Shown: positions 16,578-25,213, counted from the stretch's first letter. The stretch: 40,817 nucleotides of DNA from an uncultured Lachnospiraceae bacterium (GCA_948794795.1 CAQGLR010000034.1:1-40817), one strand, 5' to 3'. Notes: generated from the letters alone by a model not told the origin. Numbers and translations are program-made.

Positions 16578-17789
16578 CTAAAAATCTACTTCTGTATCAT
16601 AATAGCAGCATTTAAGCAGCTTTTCCATCTCTTCCTGTGAAGGCTGGCGTGGATTTGAACCTGTACATGCATCTAAAAGCGCATTAGCAGCTATACCAGG
16701 AAGCTTTTCAAGGAACTCATCCTCTGGCACAATGCCTGCATCTGCTGGAACTCCTCCTTCTCCATAATTCTTTATGCAGTGAGGTATGTTAAGGTCATCA
16801 TTCATCTTACGCAGATAATTAATAAGTATACCAACCTTTTCATCATCGGAACTTCCGCCAAGTCCCATATAATCTACTATTTCACCATAGCGCTTCTTTG
16901 CTGTTTCATCCTTGCTGTTAAATTTAATAACTTTAGGAAGATACATTGCATTAGCTGCACCATGTATAATATGTCCGTTTTTAAATGCTGCACCTGTCTT
17001 ATGTGCCATAGAGTGTACAATACCAAGGAGTGCATTAGAAAATGCCATTCCAGCAAGACACTGTGCATCGTGCATCTTATCCCTGCTGTCCATGTCACCA
17101 TTGTATGACTTTACAAGGTCTGCTTCTATCATCTTAATTGCCCATATAGCAAGAGGGTCTGTATAATTACAGTTAGCAGTTGATACATATGCTTCTATTG
17201 CGTGTGTCATAGCATCCATTCCTGTATGTGCTACAAGATGTACAGGCATTGTCTCTACAAGCTCAGAATCAACAATAGCAACATCTGGTGTAATTTCAAA
17301 ATCAGCTATAGGGTACTTAATACCCTTCTCATAGTCTGTAATAATTGAAAATGCTGTAACCTCTGTAGCTGTACCTGATGTTGAAGAAATAGCACAGAAA
17401 CGTGCTTTTTTACGGAGAGGAGGTATACCAAATACCTTGCACATATCTTCAAATGTAATATCAGGATATTCATATTTAATCCACATAGCTTTCGCAGCAT
17501 CAATAGGTGAACCTCCACCCATTGCTATAATCCAGTCTGGCTCAAATTTCTGCATAACCTCTGCGCCACGCATTACAGTTTCTACTGAAGGGTCTGGCTC
17601 AATCCCCTCAAATATTTCTACTTCCATGCCTGCTTCTTTCAGGTAGGAAGCTGCTTTATCAAGAAAACCACCACGCTTCATTGAACCGCCGCCAACACAT
17701 ATAATAGCCTTCTTGCCACTAAAACTTTTAAGAGCTTCTAATGAACCTTTCCCATGGTACAAATCTCTTGGTAATGTAAATCTTGCCAT
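16578..17789 (-). CDS. Iron-containing alcohol dehydrogenase
   Basis: A 403-residue group III dehydrogenase that reduces aldehydes to alcohols with NAD(P)H and an active-site iron. The N-terminal nucleotide-binding part has CVGGGSMKRGG and AMGGGSPIDAAKA. The C-terminal helical part has the iron ligands in the pattern D-x3-H: GMDAMTHAIEAYVS supplies two, HSMAHKTGAAF and GHIIHGAANA supply two histidines. It resembles butanol dehydrogenases and the C-terminal domain of AdhE. Substrate range cannot be read from sequence. AAGGAGGAAAA precedes the ATG. Its promoter overlaps the stop codon of coaBC, so it may be both read through from the pantothenate operon and expressed alone. Confidence 0.92.
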   Translation of the reverse strand: MARFTLPRDLYHGKGSLEALKSFSGKKAIICVGGGSMKRGGFLDKAASYLKEAGMEVEIFEGIEPDPSVETVMRGAEVMQKFEPDWIIAMGGGSPIDAAKAMWIKYEYPDITFEDMCKVFGIPPLRKKARFCAISSTSGTATEVTAFSIITDYEKGIKYPIADFEITPDVAIVDSELVETMPVHLVAHTGMDAMTHAIEAYVSTANCNYTDPLAIWAIKMIEADLVKSYNGDMDSRDKMHDAQCLAGMAFSNALLGIVHSMAHKTGAAFKNGHIIHGAANAMYLPKVIKFNSKDETAKKRYGEIVDYMGLGGSSDDEKVGILINYLRKMNDDLNIPHCIKNYGEGGVPADAGIVPEDEFLEKLPGIAANALLDACTGSNPRQPSQEEMEKLLKCCYYDTEVDF

Positions 17790-17861
17790 AATTTTCCTCC
17801 TTATTTTGTTATTTTTAACAAAATTTATTTTATATTTATTTCGTTTTTGTTACATATTTAT

Positions 17862-17890
17862 ATATTAACATTATGGGATTTGTGCGTCAA
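17862..17890 (-). promoter_or_regulatory. Promoter of the Fe-alcohol dehydrogenase gene
   Basis: Minus strand TTGACG (17885-17890), 17-base spacer, TAATAT (17862-17867). The TGA in the -35 box is the coaBC stop codon, so the promoter begins inside the previous gene. Confidence 0.7.
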
Positions 17891-19086
17891 CCAGAAAATC
17901 CCTCTTTAATAATTTCATCTAATATACATATGGCAACATCTTCTTTATCCATTTTACCAAGCTCTTTACATCCATCTTTTGTTATAATTGTTACAACATT
18001 AGTACCTGTGCCAAATCCAGCGCCTTCTACCTTAAGGTTATTGGCAACTATCATGTCAGCATTCTTACTAAGCAGCTTATTCCTTGAATTCTCAACCATA
18101 TTTTCCGTTTCCATTGAAAAACCACATAAAAACTGTCCTGCCCGCTTGTTTTCACCCAGATATTTTAAAATATCTGTTGTACGTTTAAGCGGAATATTTA
18201 ATTCATCTGTCTTCTTCTTAATCTTTTCATCTGAAACTGTTTCTGGTGTATAATCAGCCACTGCTGCTGCCTTAATAATAATATCATTATCTGCTGCCCG
18301 TTCCCTCACTTCATTAAACATTTCCTGTGCACTGGTAACATTTACCACATCTGTAAATGCAGGCGGCTTTATATTTACAGGCCCGCTTATAAGAGTAACC
18401 ATAGCACCACGTTGTGCTGCCACTTTAGCAAGTGCGTATCCCATGCTTCCTGTCGAATGGTTGCTTATAAACCTTACAGGGTCTATTGCCTCAACTGTCG
18501 GTCCTGCTGTAACCAGGACTTTCTTTCCTGACATATCCTTTTCAAACCGGATTTCCTGCAGGATATAGCTAAGCAGCACTTCTTCTGATGGCATCTTGCC
18601 TGCACCTGTATCTTTACATGCAAGCAGCCCTGTATCAGGCTCTATAACTTCTATACCATATTTCCTTAACTTTTCAATATTATCCTGCACTACTGGATTT
18701 CCGTACATATTTGTATTCATTGCAGGTGAAACTATTTTCTTACACTGGCATGCAAGCAACGTTGTTGTAAGCATATCATCCGCAATTCCACATGCCATCT
18801 TACCAATTACATTGGCAGAAGCAGGAGCAACCAGTGCAACATCCGCTTTCTTAGCAATTGAAACATGTTCCACATTAAACTGGAAGTTCCTGTCAAATGT
18901 ATCTATAAGGCATTTATTGCCTGTTAATGTTTCAAATGTAATTGGATTAATAAATTTTGTGGCATTTTCTGTCATAAGCACATGGATATCTGCATGGAGC
19001 TTGGACAACATACTTGCAAGGTTAGCAATTTTATATGCTGCTATACTTCCTGTAACACCTAATAATACTGTTTTACCTTTTAACAT
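17887..19086 (-). CDS. coaBC: Bifunctional phosphopantothenoylcysteine decarboxylase / phosphopantothenate-cysteine ligase
   Basis: CoaBC performs two steps of coenzyme A synthesis: it joins cysteine to 4'-phosphopantothenate with CTP, then decarboxylates the product with FMN. The 399-residue protein has the CoaC flavoprotein domain first (GSIAAYKIANL; catalytic His in NVEHVSIAKKA; the PAMNTNMYGNP motif; a cysteine in the GADMLTT...-like flap), then the CoaB domain from about residue 185 (VLVTAGPTVEAIDPVRFISN, HSTGSMGYALA). Length fits the fused enzyme. It closes the pantothenate operon, ten bases after panD. Its stop overlaps the next gene's promoter. Pantothenate kinase is not in the window. 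Confidence 0.95.
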   Translation of the reverse strand: MLKGKTVLLGVTGSIAAYKIANLASMLSKLHADIHVLMTENATKFINPITFETLTGNKCLIDTFDRNFQFNVEHVSIAKKADVALVAPASANVIGKMACGIADDMLTTTLLACQCKKIVSPAMNTNMYGNPVVQDNIEKLRKYGIEVIEPDTGLLACKDTGAGKMPSEEVLLSYILQEIRFEKDMSGKKVLVTAGPTVEAIDPVRFISNHSTGSMGYALAKVAAQRGAMVTLISGPVNIKPPAFTDVVNVTSAQEMFNEVRERAADNDIIIKAAAVADYTPETVSDEKIKKKTDELNIPLKRTTDILKYLGENKRAGQFLCGFSMETENMVENSRNKLLSKNADMIVANNLKVEGAGFGTGTNVVTIITKDGCKELGKMDKEDVAICILDEIIKEGFSG

Positions 19087-19096
19087 AAAACACCTT

Positions 19097-19495
19097 TCAC
19101 TTCATCATCTCTTCTGTAAGTTTTCCATATTTCTCATAAGATGACACATTATTTATTCTATTATTTTCATCAACAAACACAACTTTTGGCTTATGCGCTT
19201 TTACTTCTTTATCTTCCATCTGGCAGTAACACATAATAATAATATGGTCTCCTGTCTGAACCTGCCTGGCAGCCGCACCATTTAAACAAATCATGCCGCT
19301 TCCTGGTTCACCTGCGATTGTATATGTTTCAAACCTGTTGCCATTCTCAACATCAACTATCTGTACAAGCTCATATTCATATATTCCTGCTGCCTTCATA
19401 AGTTCAGGGTCAACAGTAATACTTCCGACATAATTTAATTCAGCCTGTTTTACAACGGCACGGTGTATTTTACCTTTCAACATTGTAACTAACAT
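19097..19495 (-). CDS. panD: Aspartate 1-decarboxylase
   Basis: PanD makes beta-alanine from aspartate for pantothenate. The 132-residue proenzyme has the self-cleavage site Tyr22-Val-Gly24-Ser25 in LNYVGSITVD, which yields the pyruvoyl cofactor on Ser25, and further family motifs GNRFETYTI, AGEPGSGMICLNGAAA and GDHIIIMCY. The start at MLVTMLKGKIHRA matches other PanD proteins. It lies 18 bases after panC and ten before coaBC in the same operon. Confidence 0.96.
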   Translation of the reverse strand: MLVTMLKGKIHRAVVKQAELNYVGSITVDPELMKAAGIYEYELVQIVDVENGNRFETYTIAGEPGSGMICLNGAAARQVQTGDHIIIMCYCQMEDKEVKAHKPKVVFVDENNRINNVSSYEKYGKLTEEMMK

Positions 19496-19513
19496 ATTAT
19501 ATCTCCCTTTAGC

Positions 19514-20362
19514 TTAATCCTCCAAAGCAATGAAATTATCTATAAGCCTTGTTTTTCCAATAAACACAGCAACAGCAGCAAGAACTGGCCCGTCAATATC
19601 TTTTACAGGTTCTAGTGAATCCCATTTTACAATTTCAACATAATCAATCTTTGCCATAGGTTCATTATTTATTATTCCTGTCACTGTATCTTTAATTTTA
19701 TCTGCATCCCTTTCACCTGATTCTATAAGCTTCCTGCCCTCTGAAAGTGCCCTGCTTAATACAAGTGCAGCTTTTCTCTCTGCTTCATTAAGGTAAGTAT
19801 TGCGTGAACTCTTAGCAAGGCCATCTTCTTCCCTTATTATAGGACATCCCTTTATCTCTATGCCATAGCTTAAATCATCAGCCATATGGCGTATAACAGC
19901 AAGCTGTTGTGCATCTTTCTGTCCAAAGTAAGCCCTGTCCGGGGTTACAATATTAAAAAGCTTTGCCACTACTGTACATACCCCGCGGAAGTGGACTGGC
20001 CTGCTTTTGCCACAAAGCCCGCCTGTAAGTGTATTCATATCAACAAATGATGAAAAACCATCATGGTACATCTCAGAAGCATCTGGATGGAAAACCATTG
20101 CTGCACCTGCCTCTTCACAAATAGCAGCATCCCTGTCCAGGTCACGTGGATAACTTTCAAGGTCTTCTGCCGGACCAAACTGCATCGGGTTCACAAATAC
20201 GCTTACAACAACTTTGTCATTTTCAGAAACTGCACGTGTTATAAGACTTTTATGTCCTTCATGCAAATATCCCATAGTTGGCACAAGACCTACCGAAAGC
20301 CCCTGTTTCCTCCATTCACTAACTTGTTCCCTTATCTCTTTAACAGTTACTGCAATATTCAT
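19514..20362 (-). CDS. panC: Pantothenate synthetase
   Basis: PanC condenses pantoate and beta-alanine with ATP. The 282-residue protein has the nucleotidyltransferase signature GLVPTMGYLHEGHKSLI with the HxGH motif, the pantoate-binding stretch VSVFVNPMQFGPAEDL, YFGQKDAQQ and the KSSRN loop that closes over ATP. Length is normal. It follows panB after a 102-base gap that contains no terminator, so it is probably on the same transcript. Confidence 0.96.
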   Translation of the reverse strand: MNIAVTVKEIREQVSEWRKQGLSVGLVPTMGYLHEGHKSLITRAVSENDKVVVSVFVNPMQFGPAEDLESYPRDLDRDAAICEEAGAAMVFHPDASEMYHDGFSSFVDMNTLTGGLCGKSRPVHFRGVCTVVAKLFNIVTPDRAYFGQKDAQQLAVIRHMADDLSYGIEIKGCPIIREEDGLAKSSRNTYLNEAERKAALVLSRALSEGRKLIESGERDADKIKDTVTGIINNEPMAKIDYVEIVKWDSLEPVKDIDGPVLAAVAVFIGKTRLIDNFIALED

Positions 20363-20464
20363 ATCTGCTCCATTCTGTACGTATTTAACCGCACCTTTAT
20401 TAATTTAAAGAACTCCAGCCAATTAACAAGACAGATAAATTATCTATATTAATTATGCCAGTTC

Positions 20465-21292
20465 CTAATATAATTTCCCAAGTACATCATCATCTATTTT
20501 AAATGTGTGTTCTTCTGCAGGGTATGTCCCTTCTGATACTTCTTTTATATAATCTGCAAATGCATTTTTCATAACTGTGCCCACATCTGCGAATTTCTTT
20601 GCAAACTTTGGTATATAATCAGAAAACATTCCAAGCATATCCTGGTACACAAGTACCTGCCCGTCACAGCCGTTGCCAGCTCCTATTCCTATAGTTGGTA
20701 TAGCAAGTTTTTCTGTAATTAATGTAGCAAGCTTTGCAGGAATGCATTCAAGTACAACCGCAAATGCACCCGCTTCCTGGACTGCCATAGCATCTTCAAT
20801 AATCTTTCTTGCTGCTTCCTCACTCTTTCCCTGTACCCTGTTCCCGCCAAATGCATTAATTGACTGGGGGGTAAGGCCAAGATGTGCCATAACAGGTATT
20901 CCTGCACTTGTAATTGCTTTAATCTGCGGACATACAGATTGGCCTCCCTCAAGCTTTACAGCGCCTGCACGTCCCTCTTTCATAAGCCTGCCAGCATTGA
21001 CAAGGGCATCATATTCATTTGTCTGGTATGACATAAATGGCATATCTATTACTACCATTGTTTTACTTGTCCCTCTGGCAACAGCTGCACCATGGTGTAT
21101 CATATCCTCCATAGTTACTGACACTGTATCTTCATAACCAAGCATTGTATTACCAAGTGAATCACCTACAAGAATTGCATCAATTCCAGCTTCATCCATA
21201 AGTTTTGCTGTAGAATAATCATATGCTGTAAGCATTGAAATCTTCCTGCCTTCTTCTTTTGCCATCTGGAATGTCCTTACTGTATTCTTCAT
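20465..21292 (-). CDS. panB: 3-methyl-2-oxobutanoate hydroxymethyltransferase
   Basis: PanB makes ketopantoate from ketoisovalerate and methylene-tetrahydrofolate. The 275-residue TIM-barrel enzyme has the metal and substrate motifs SMLTAYDYSTA, LVGDSLGNTMLGYEDT, VKLEGG and GIGAGNGCDGQVLVYQD with the catalytic glutamate region. The ATG at 21292 is chosen because GAGGGG lies six bases ahead and the protein then starts like other PanB proteins; longer frames add 20 unrelated residues. It is the second gene of the operon, after the PanG-like gene. Confidence 0.95.
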   Translation of the reverse strand: MKNTVRTFQMAKEEGRKISMLTAYDYSTAKLMDEAGIDAILVGDSLGNTMLGYEDTVSVTMEDMIHHGAAVARGTSKTMVVIDMPFMSYQTNEYDALVNAGRLMKEGRAGAVKLEGGQSVCPQIKAITSAGIPVMAHLGLTPQSINAFGGNRVQGKSEEAARKIIEDAMAVQEAGAFAVVLECIPAKLATLITEKLAIPTIGIGAGNGCDGQVLVYQDMLGMFSDYIPKFAKKFADVGTVMKNAFADYIKEVSEGTYPAEEHTFKIDDDVLGKLY

Positions 21293-21360
21293 TTTCCCCT
21301 CATTTCTGCGCTGGTTTAATAATATAATTGTGCCATACAGCGCAAAGCACAAAACAATAT

Positions 21361-22203
21361 TTAACTAAGCACGTCCTTAAGCCCTGCATAATCTGTTCCT
21401 GGATTCTTCTCTTCTGCAATGGAAACAAGTACTTTGCCAATATCTTTATATATCCTGCATATATCTTTATCTTCTAAAACATTAAGATGTCCCTGTACAG
21501 TAGATATATCATTCCGCTCTATTGGTCCTGTAAGTGCATTAACTGTCCCTCTTTCCAGTACAGAATTTATATTACCTGTTACTACAGATGAAATAAGCCC
21601 TAAAGCATCTCTTTCCTCAAAGCCACATTCTTTAAGAAGCCTGGCTGCTATATGCAGCATACCTGTAACATAGTTACTTGCAAATACTGCTGCTGCATGG
21701 TATTTTGCTTTGTCACATGGATTAATTGTAAATACTTTGTGATGCAGCTCTTTTCCAAAAAGCTCCTTCATCTTATGCACGGCACAATCCTGCCCTTCTA
21801 TGGACAGACATGCTTCATTAAATTGTAAATATGATGTATATTTATTGCTGGATGCATACATAGGATGGACTGAACAACAGGACGCACCTGTTCCTTCAAT
21901 CCCAGAAAAAATACCAGATGATAATGAACCACTAAAATGACAGATAATTTTATCTTTTAAATTATAATGTCTTATACACTCCCATACTTCACTAATTGCC
22001 CTGTCTGGAGTAGTGATAAATACTGTATCACAACTATCAATAAGTGCTTCTAAACCATAAAAAGCTTTGGACTGTGTAAAAGCCGCTGCATCGTCAGCGC
22101 TCTGCCTTGTCCTGCTATAATAGCCAGCAATGGCAGTGTGTCCGCTAAGATATTTCCCAAGGGTACACCCTGTCCTGCCAGCTCCAATAAAACCAATAAC
22201 CAA
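21361..22203 (-). CDS. DUF2520 Rossmann-fold protein, probable ketopantoate reductase (PanG type)
   Basis: A 280-residue NAD(P)-binding protein with GFIGAGRTG at residues 4-12, a second motif HFSGSLSSGIF, and the DUF2520 helical C-terminal domain with the signature DKAKYHAAAVFASNYVTG. No panE is present in the window. DUF2520 proteins next to panB and panC have been proposed and, as PanG, shown in some bacteria to be a ketopantoate reductase. Placed first in a pan operon, it would supply the missing step between PanB and PanC. Start codon is TTG (22201-22203), behind AGAGGTGG. The site may be masked by a hairpin (22206-22241). The function is inferred from family and neighbours. Confidence 0.8.
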   Translation of the reverse strand: MVIGFIGAGRTGCTLGKYLSGHTAIAGYYSRTRQSADDAAAFTQSKAFYGLEALIDSCDTVFITTPDRAISEVWECIRHYNLKDKIICHFSGSLSSGIFSGIEGTGASCCSVHPMYASSNKYTSYLQFNEACLSIEGQDCAVHKMKELFGKELHHKVFTINPCDKAKYHAAAVFASNYVTGMLHIAARLLKECGFEERDALGLISSVVTGNINSVLERGTVNALTGPIERNDISTVQGHLNVLEDKDICRIYKDIGKVLVSIAEEKNPGTDYAGLKDVLS

Positions 22204-22205
22204 TT

Positions 22206-22241
22206 AACCACCTCTTTACTAATAATACCATAATGGTGGTT
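22206..22241 (-). promoter_or_regulatory. Hairpin over the ribosome binding site of the panG-like gene
   Basis: Minus strand AACCACC (22235-22241) and GGTGGTT (22206-22212) are perfect 7-bp complements with a 22-base loop. The second arm covers part of the AGAGGTGG site of the TTG start. It could regulate the operon's translation; inference only. Confidence 0.35.
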
Positions 22242-22331
22242 TTCTATCATCTGATGCAGTTCCGCCTGCGGATACCACTCAGCAACTATGTTAGATAATA
22301 TCACAAGAGTGCAGATTTGTACAGTTTTTTT

Positions 22332-24104
22332 TCATATAACTACAACCTTGTTCTTGCCTGTTTTTTTAGCCTTGTACAAGGCTGTATCTACACGTGTACA
22401 CAAAGTATCAAGGCTGTCTTCTTCTCTTGCTTGTGTTACACCAATACTTATTGTCTGTGGCCTTATTGCTGGAAAGTTTGTATTTGCAAAACACTGGCGT
22501 ATAAGGTCGGCAATAAGTGCAGCAGCTGAAATATCTGTATCATTAAGAAGCAGCATAAACTCTTCCCCGCCCCATCTTCCAGCGGAAAACTTATCTGCAT
22601 ATCCAGTCTGTTCATTGTGAAGCAGGTTAGCCAATGCAATAATTACAGAGTCACCTTCCTGGTGGCCATATGTATCATTTACCTGTTTAAAATTATCTAT
22701 ATCAAACATAGCTATAGAGAATTTCTCACTTTTAATATTTGAAAGCTTATTCTCAATCTGTGTCTGGATTTCTTTACGGTTATAAAGACCCGTTAAACCA
22801 TCAATTATTGCTGCTGTCTTAAGCTTGTCATTCGCATATTCAAGTTTTTTATTAATTTCTTCTAATTCTAATGATGTAACACTTATAAATGTGGCAAGAC
22901 GTGATACTAATGGTATTCTGGACAATTCTTTTTCACCTGTCTGGATAAGTGGTAATGTTTTGCTGTCTTTATTCCCTTCTCTCATACCTGCTATAACAAG
23001 AGTTACATTATGCTGGTTTAAACTGCCCTTTGTACGCAGAAATTCACCATGGGAGAAAAAACCTGATGAAGGTGATATATCTTTAAATGGATATATCTCA
23101 TATGTAGGCTCTTTGGAAGTCCAGAAAGTACGTCTCGCTGCACATGAGAAAATATGTAATAAATCAGGCTGGAAATTATAAATCTTTTTACTGTCCTCTT
23201 TTATACTTTCAATAATTGTCCCTGGGTCACCATATGATATACGTACAACAGAACCAATATCCATATCAGATGTCATTGTAATAGACCCGTCCGCATTGCT
23301 TGCTACAGGAGTACGCAGTATAGTTGTGTCATTGTGCTCATAAAATAATGGAAATTCCAGCGTATTATAAAAGAAATTCTCATCATTTTTTATATTAAGG
23401 TATTTATGGTAAACATCATATGCACGTATGCCATCAAGTTCTTGTAAAATGCAGCCATCTGATTTTGTAACATGGAACTTCCTGCCAAGTGGTTTCCATC
23501 CAGTTACATTTATGGAATCAACATAAAAATCATCACCGCCATAGAATATAATAACTATAGACCTTCCAGAATATTCCCCTCCTTTAGAAAATACACATGA
23601 TAAATCACTTGTGATATCATCACTGCATGCAACGCCTCCAAAAATCTGTATATCCTGTCTGATATCTTTCAAGCCGTCACAAAAACGCGTAGATGAATTT
23701 TCAGGAATTGTACAAAATATCTCTATCGCTTTTACCCAGGAACAAGTTCTTGTTTCTTCTACAATCCTGGCAGTTATATTATCTATGGAATCTTTTGTTA
23801 AATCATACTGGCTAATACTGAACTGTGTTGACTCAAATTCAAAAACTGTACATACTACTGTTATAACAGACGAAAGCTGGCAGTCAATTATATTTCCACT
23901 TGTAGAACACCCCATATACAATGTTCCGGGAAATATCCGTCTTATAACACTACATACTGCATCTAGTGTATCCGTTTCTAATACTTCAGAATAAACCTGG
24001 AACATCATTTTAAATATATTATTAGAATTACACCAGGTTTTAAACTCTTCAAGCTTATTATTAAATATTTCTGCATCAGTATATTCAAACTTAAATTGTT
24101 TCAT
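22332..24104 (-). CDS. Diguanylate cyclase with FIST sensor domains
   Basis: A 590-residue soluble signalling protein. Residues about 1-390 hold FIST_N and FIST_C, a sensory unit thought to bind small ligands such as amino acids (FGGVACSDDI, FYGGDDFY, SCAARRTFWTSK are typical). A coiled-coil linker (about 405-430, ELEEINKKLEYANDKL) leads to a GGDEF domain (about 430-590). The active site is GGEEF at 512-516, so cyclic di-GMP synthesis is likely. The RxxD inhibitory site normally just before it is absent. No membrane helix. It is monocistronic, with a clear promoter and a stem-loop in its leader. The ligand is unknown. Confidence 0.93.
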   Translation of the reverse strand: MKQFKFEYTDAEIFNNKLEEFKTWCNSNNIFKMMFQVYSEVLETDTLDAVCSVIRRIFPGTLYMGCSTSGNIIDCQLSSVITVVCTVFEFESTQFSISQYDLTKDSIDNITARIVEETRTCSWVKAIEIFCTIPENSSTRFCDGLKDIRQDIQIFGGVACSDDITSDLSCVFSKGGEYSGRSIVIIFYGGDDFYVDSINVTGWKPLGRKFHVTKSDGCILQELDGIRAYDVYHKYLNIKNDENFFYNTLEFPLFYEHNDTTILRTPVASNADGSITMTSDMDIGSVVRISYGDPGTIIESIKEDSKKIYNFQPDLLHIFSCAARRTFWTSKEPTYEIYPFKDISPSSGFFSHGEFLRTKGSLNQHNVTLVIAGMREGNKDSKTLPLIQTGEKELSRIPLVSRLATFISVTSLELEEINKKLEYANDKLKTAAIIDGLTGLYNRKEIQTQIENKLSNIKSEKFSIAMFDIDNFKQVNDTYGHQEGDSVIIALANLLHNEQTGYADKFSAGRWGGEEFMLLLNDTDISAAALIADLIRQCFANTNFPAIRPQTISIGVTQAREEDSLDTLCTRVDTALYKAKKTGKNKVVVI

Positions 24105-24146
24105 AAATCAGCCTCCATGCTGCGGCTTGTTTTTTAGAATATCTAA

Positions 24147-24182
24147 TAGCAAAGCCTGTGCGCAGTCCAGGCTTTTTAGCTA
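24147..24182 (-). other. Stem-loop in the leader of the FIST-GGDEF gene
   Basis: AAAGCCTG (24151-24158) pairs with CAGGCTTT (24168-24175), extended by TAGC/GCTA. On the minus strand it lies in the transcribed leader, about 45 bases before the start codon. It resembles a terminator more on the plus strand (TTTTTAG follows). It does not contain the core of the class I cyclic di-GMP riboswitch. Role unknown. Confidence 0.55.
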
Positions 24183-24220
24183 AATCTATCTATGGAATAA
24201 ATAACATAACCCAATTTTAT

Positions 24221-24249
24221 ATTATAACTTTTAAAAGCTGTATTTGCAA
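24221..24249 (-). promoter_or_regulatory. Promoter of the FIST-GGDEF gene
   Basis: Minus strand TTGCAA (24244-24249), 17-base spacer, TATAAT (24221-24226). It begins 11 bases outside the half-element at 24261. Confidence 0.8.
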
Positions 24250-24260
24250 CTAATTTTTTT

Positions 24261-24346
24261 GGGACTCCATTTTTTATACACAAGTTATGTGGCTCTGTCA
24301 GTTCCAAAATTTTACCAAGGGCAGCCCGCTTGCGCTTGGATGGGAT
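24261..24346 (+). repeat. Half copy (E) of the palindromic element
   Basis: The plus strand reads TATACACAAGTTATGTGGCTCTG, then GTTCCAAAATTTTACCAAGG, GCAGC and the 16-nt motif CCGCTTGCGCTTGGAT (24326-24341), ending GGGAT. This matches the 5' half of the full copy at 26871-27129 (minus strand) and the half copy at 34179-34270, including the same inner end GGATGGGAT shared only by the two half copies. Its 3' half is absent; acyltransferase sequence follows at once. Confidence 0.8.
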
Positions 24347-24975
24347 GCGCAGCAGTTGTCCTTATACATACCGATAAAGCTTTTTGGACTTTTAGTTATG
24401 AGCCTTACTGGCTTTTTGCCAATTTCTTGCTTTGTTTATTGCTTTTTTGTGTCTCTGTTTTCTTTATGATATCTGGATGCAATCTGGTTAATTATAGAAA
24501 CAAATACAGCACAAAAGAATTTGCTAAAAAAAGATTTACTAAAACATTTATCCCTTTTATAGGATGGTCTTTTATTTCTTTAATTGCTACAGCTATAATA
24601 AAAACTGATAACTCATATGAACTATCAGTTTCTTCTGTTATATCTGGAATATTTAATTGTAAATATATTAATATTTACTGGTTTTTTATTGTATTATTTT
24701 CTGTATACTTATGTATTCCAGTTATATCATTAATTCCAGAAGACAAACGCCAAAAAGCTTTTCTATATATGTTAAGTATGTGGTTCTTGTTTAATATCCT
24801 TTTGCCTGGTATCACTAAATACACATTTATAGAATGGAATGGCAATATGAAATTTCCAATGGTAACAGATTATATGTTTTATATAATTGCTGGTGCAATA
24901 GTTACATTTATTGCCGCAATAATTGTAACTGTTATTATGAAAAAGATACCTTATATTAAAATTTTTGTACCATAA
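24346..24975 (+). pseudogene. Acyltransferase 3 family remnant, 5' end replaced by a repeat
   Basis: About 209 residues resemble an integral-membrane acyltransferase of the Acyltransferase_3 family: CAAVVLIHTD is the end of helix 1 with the usual histidine, CVSVFFMISGCNL is helix 2, then FAKKRFTKTFIPFIGWS and IYWFFIVLFSVYLCIPV. The first residues of the family are missing: upstream the open frame runs through the repeat copy E and its earliest start (24244) is in the -35 box of a minus-strand promoter. After FYIIAG the sequence jumps to AIIVTVIMKKIPYIKIFVP, which looks like the end of the last helix, so about a third of the protein seems lost in frame. No ribosome binding site. Family members are usually about 330-350 residues. 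Confidence 0.75.
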
Positions 24976-25183
24976 TTACTATTGGAACATCATTATATGC
25001 AAATTATAACTCTGGTGTTACATTTTAACAACATATGGATATTGCTAAAAATTATTTTACAATATGTTTACACTTTATTCACAGCTTACACATTTGTAAT
25101 TCACAAACTCCCAATATAATATATCTATCAAATGGAATAAAAACATTTGATAAGTGCTTAAATTTTTTCATACCTTCTCCTTT

Positions 25184-25213
25184 AAGAAACGCTTCTCCAG
25201 GCGTTTCTTTTTT
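25184..25213 (+). terminator. Terminator after the acyltransferase remnant
   Basis: AAGAAACGC (25184-25192) pairs with GCGTTTCTT (25201-25209) across an 8-base loop, followed by T's to 25213. It is a typical intrinsic terminator, probably left from the original acyltransferase gene. The stretch 24976-25183 before it has no gene that I can support. Confidence 0.8.

Noticed and set aside
22332..24243. Cyclic di-GMP class I riboswitch before the FIST-GGDEF gene
   Set aside because: The leader has a GCGCACAGGC segment, but the conserved tetraloop-receptor and GACGCAAAGCC core cannot be found.
24976..25183. Continuation of the acyltransferase gene or decayed repeat after 24975
   Set aside because: A stretch resembling ATTATA-ACTCTGG recalls the repeat arms, but the match is too short, and no frame continues.
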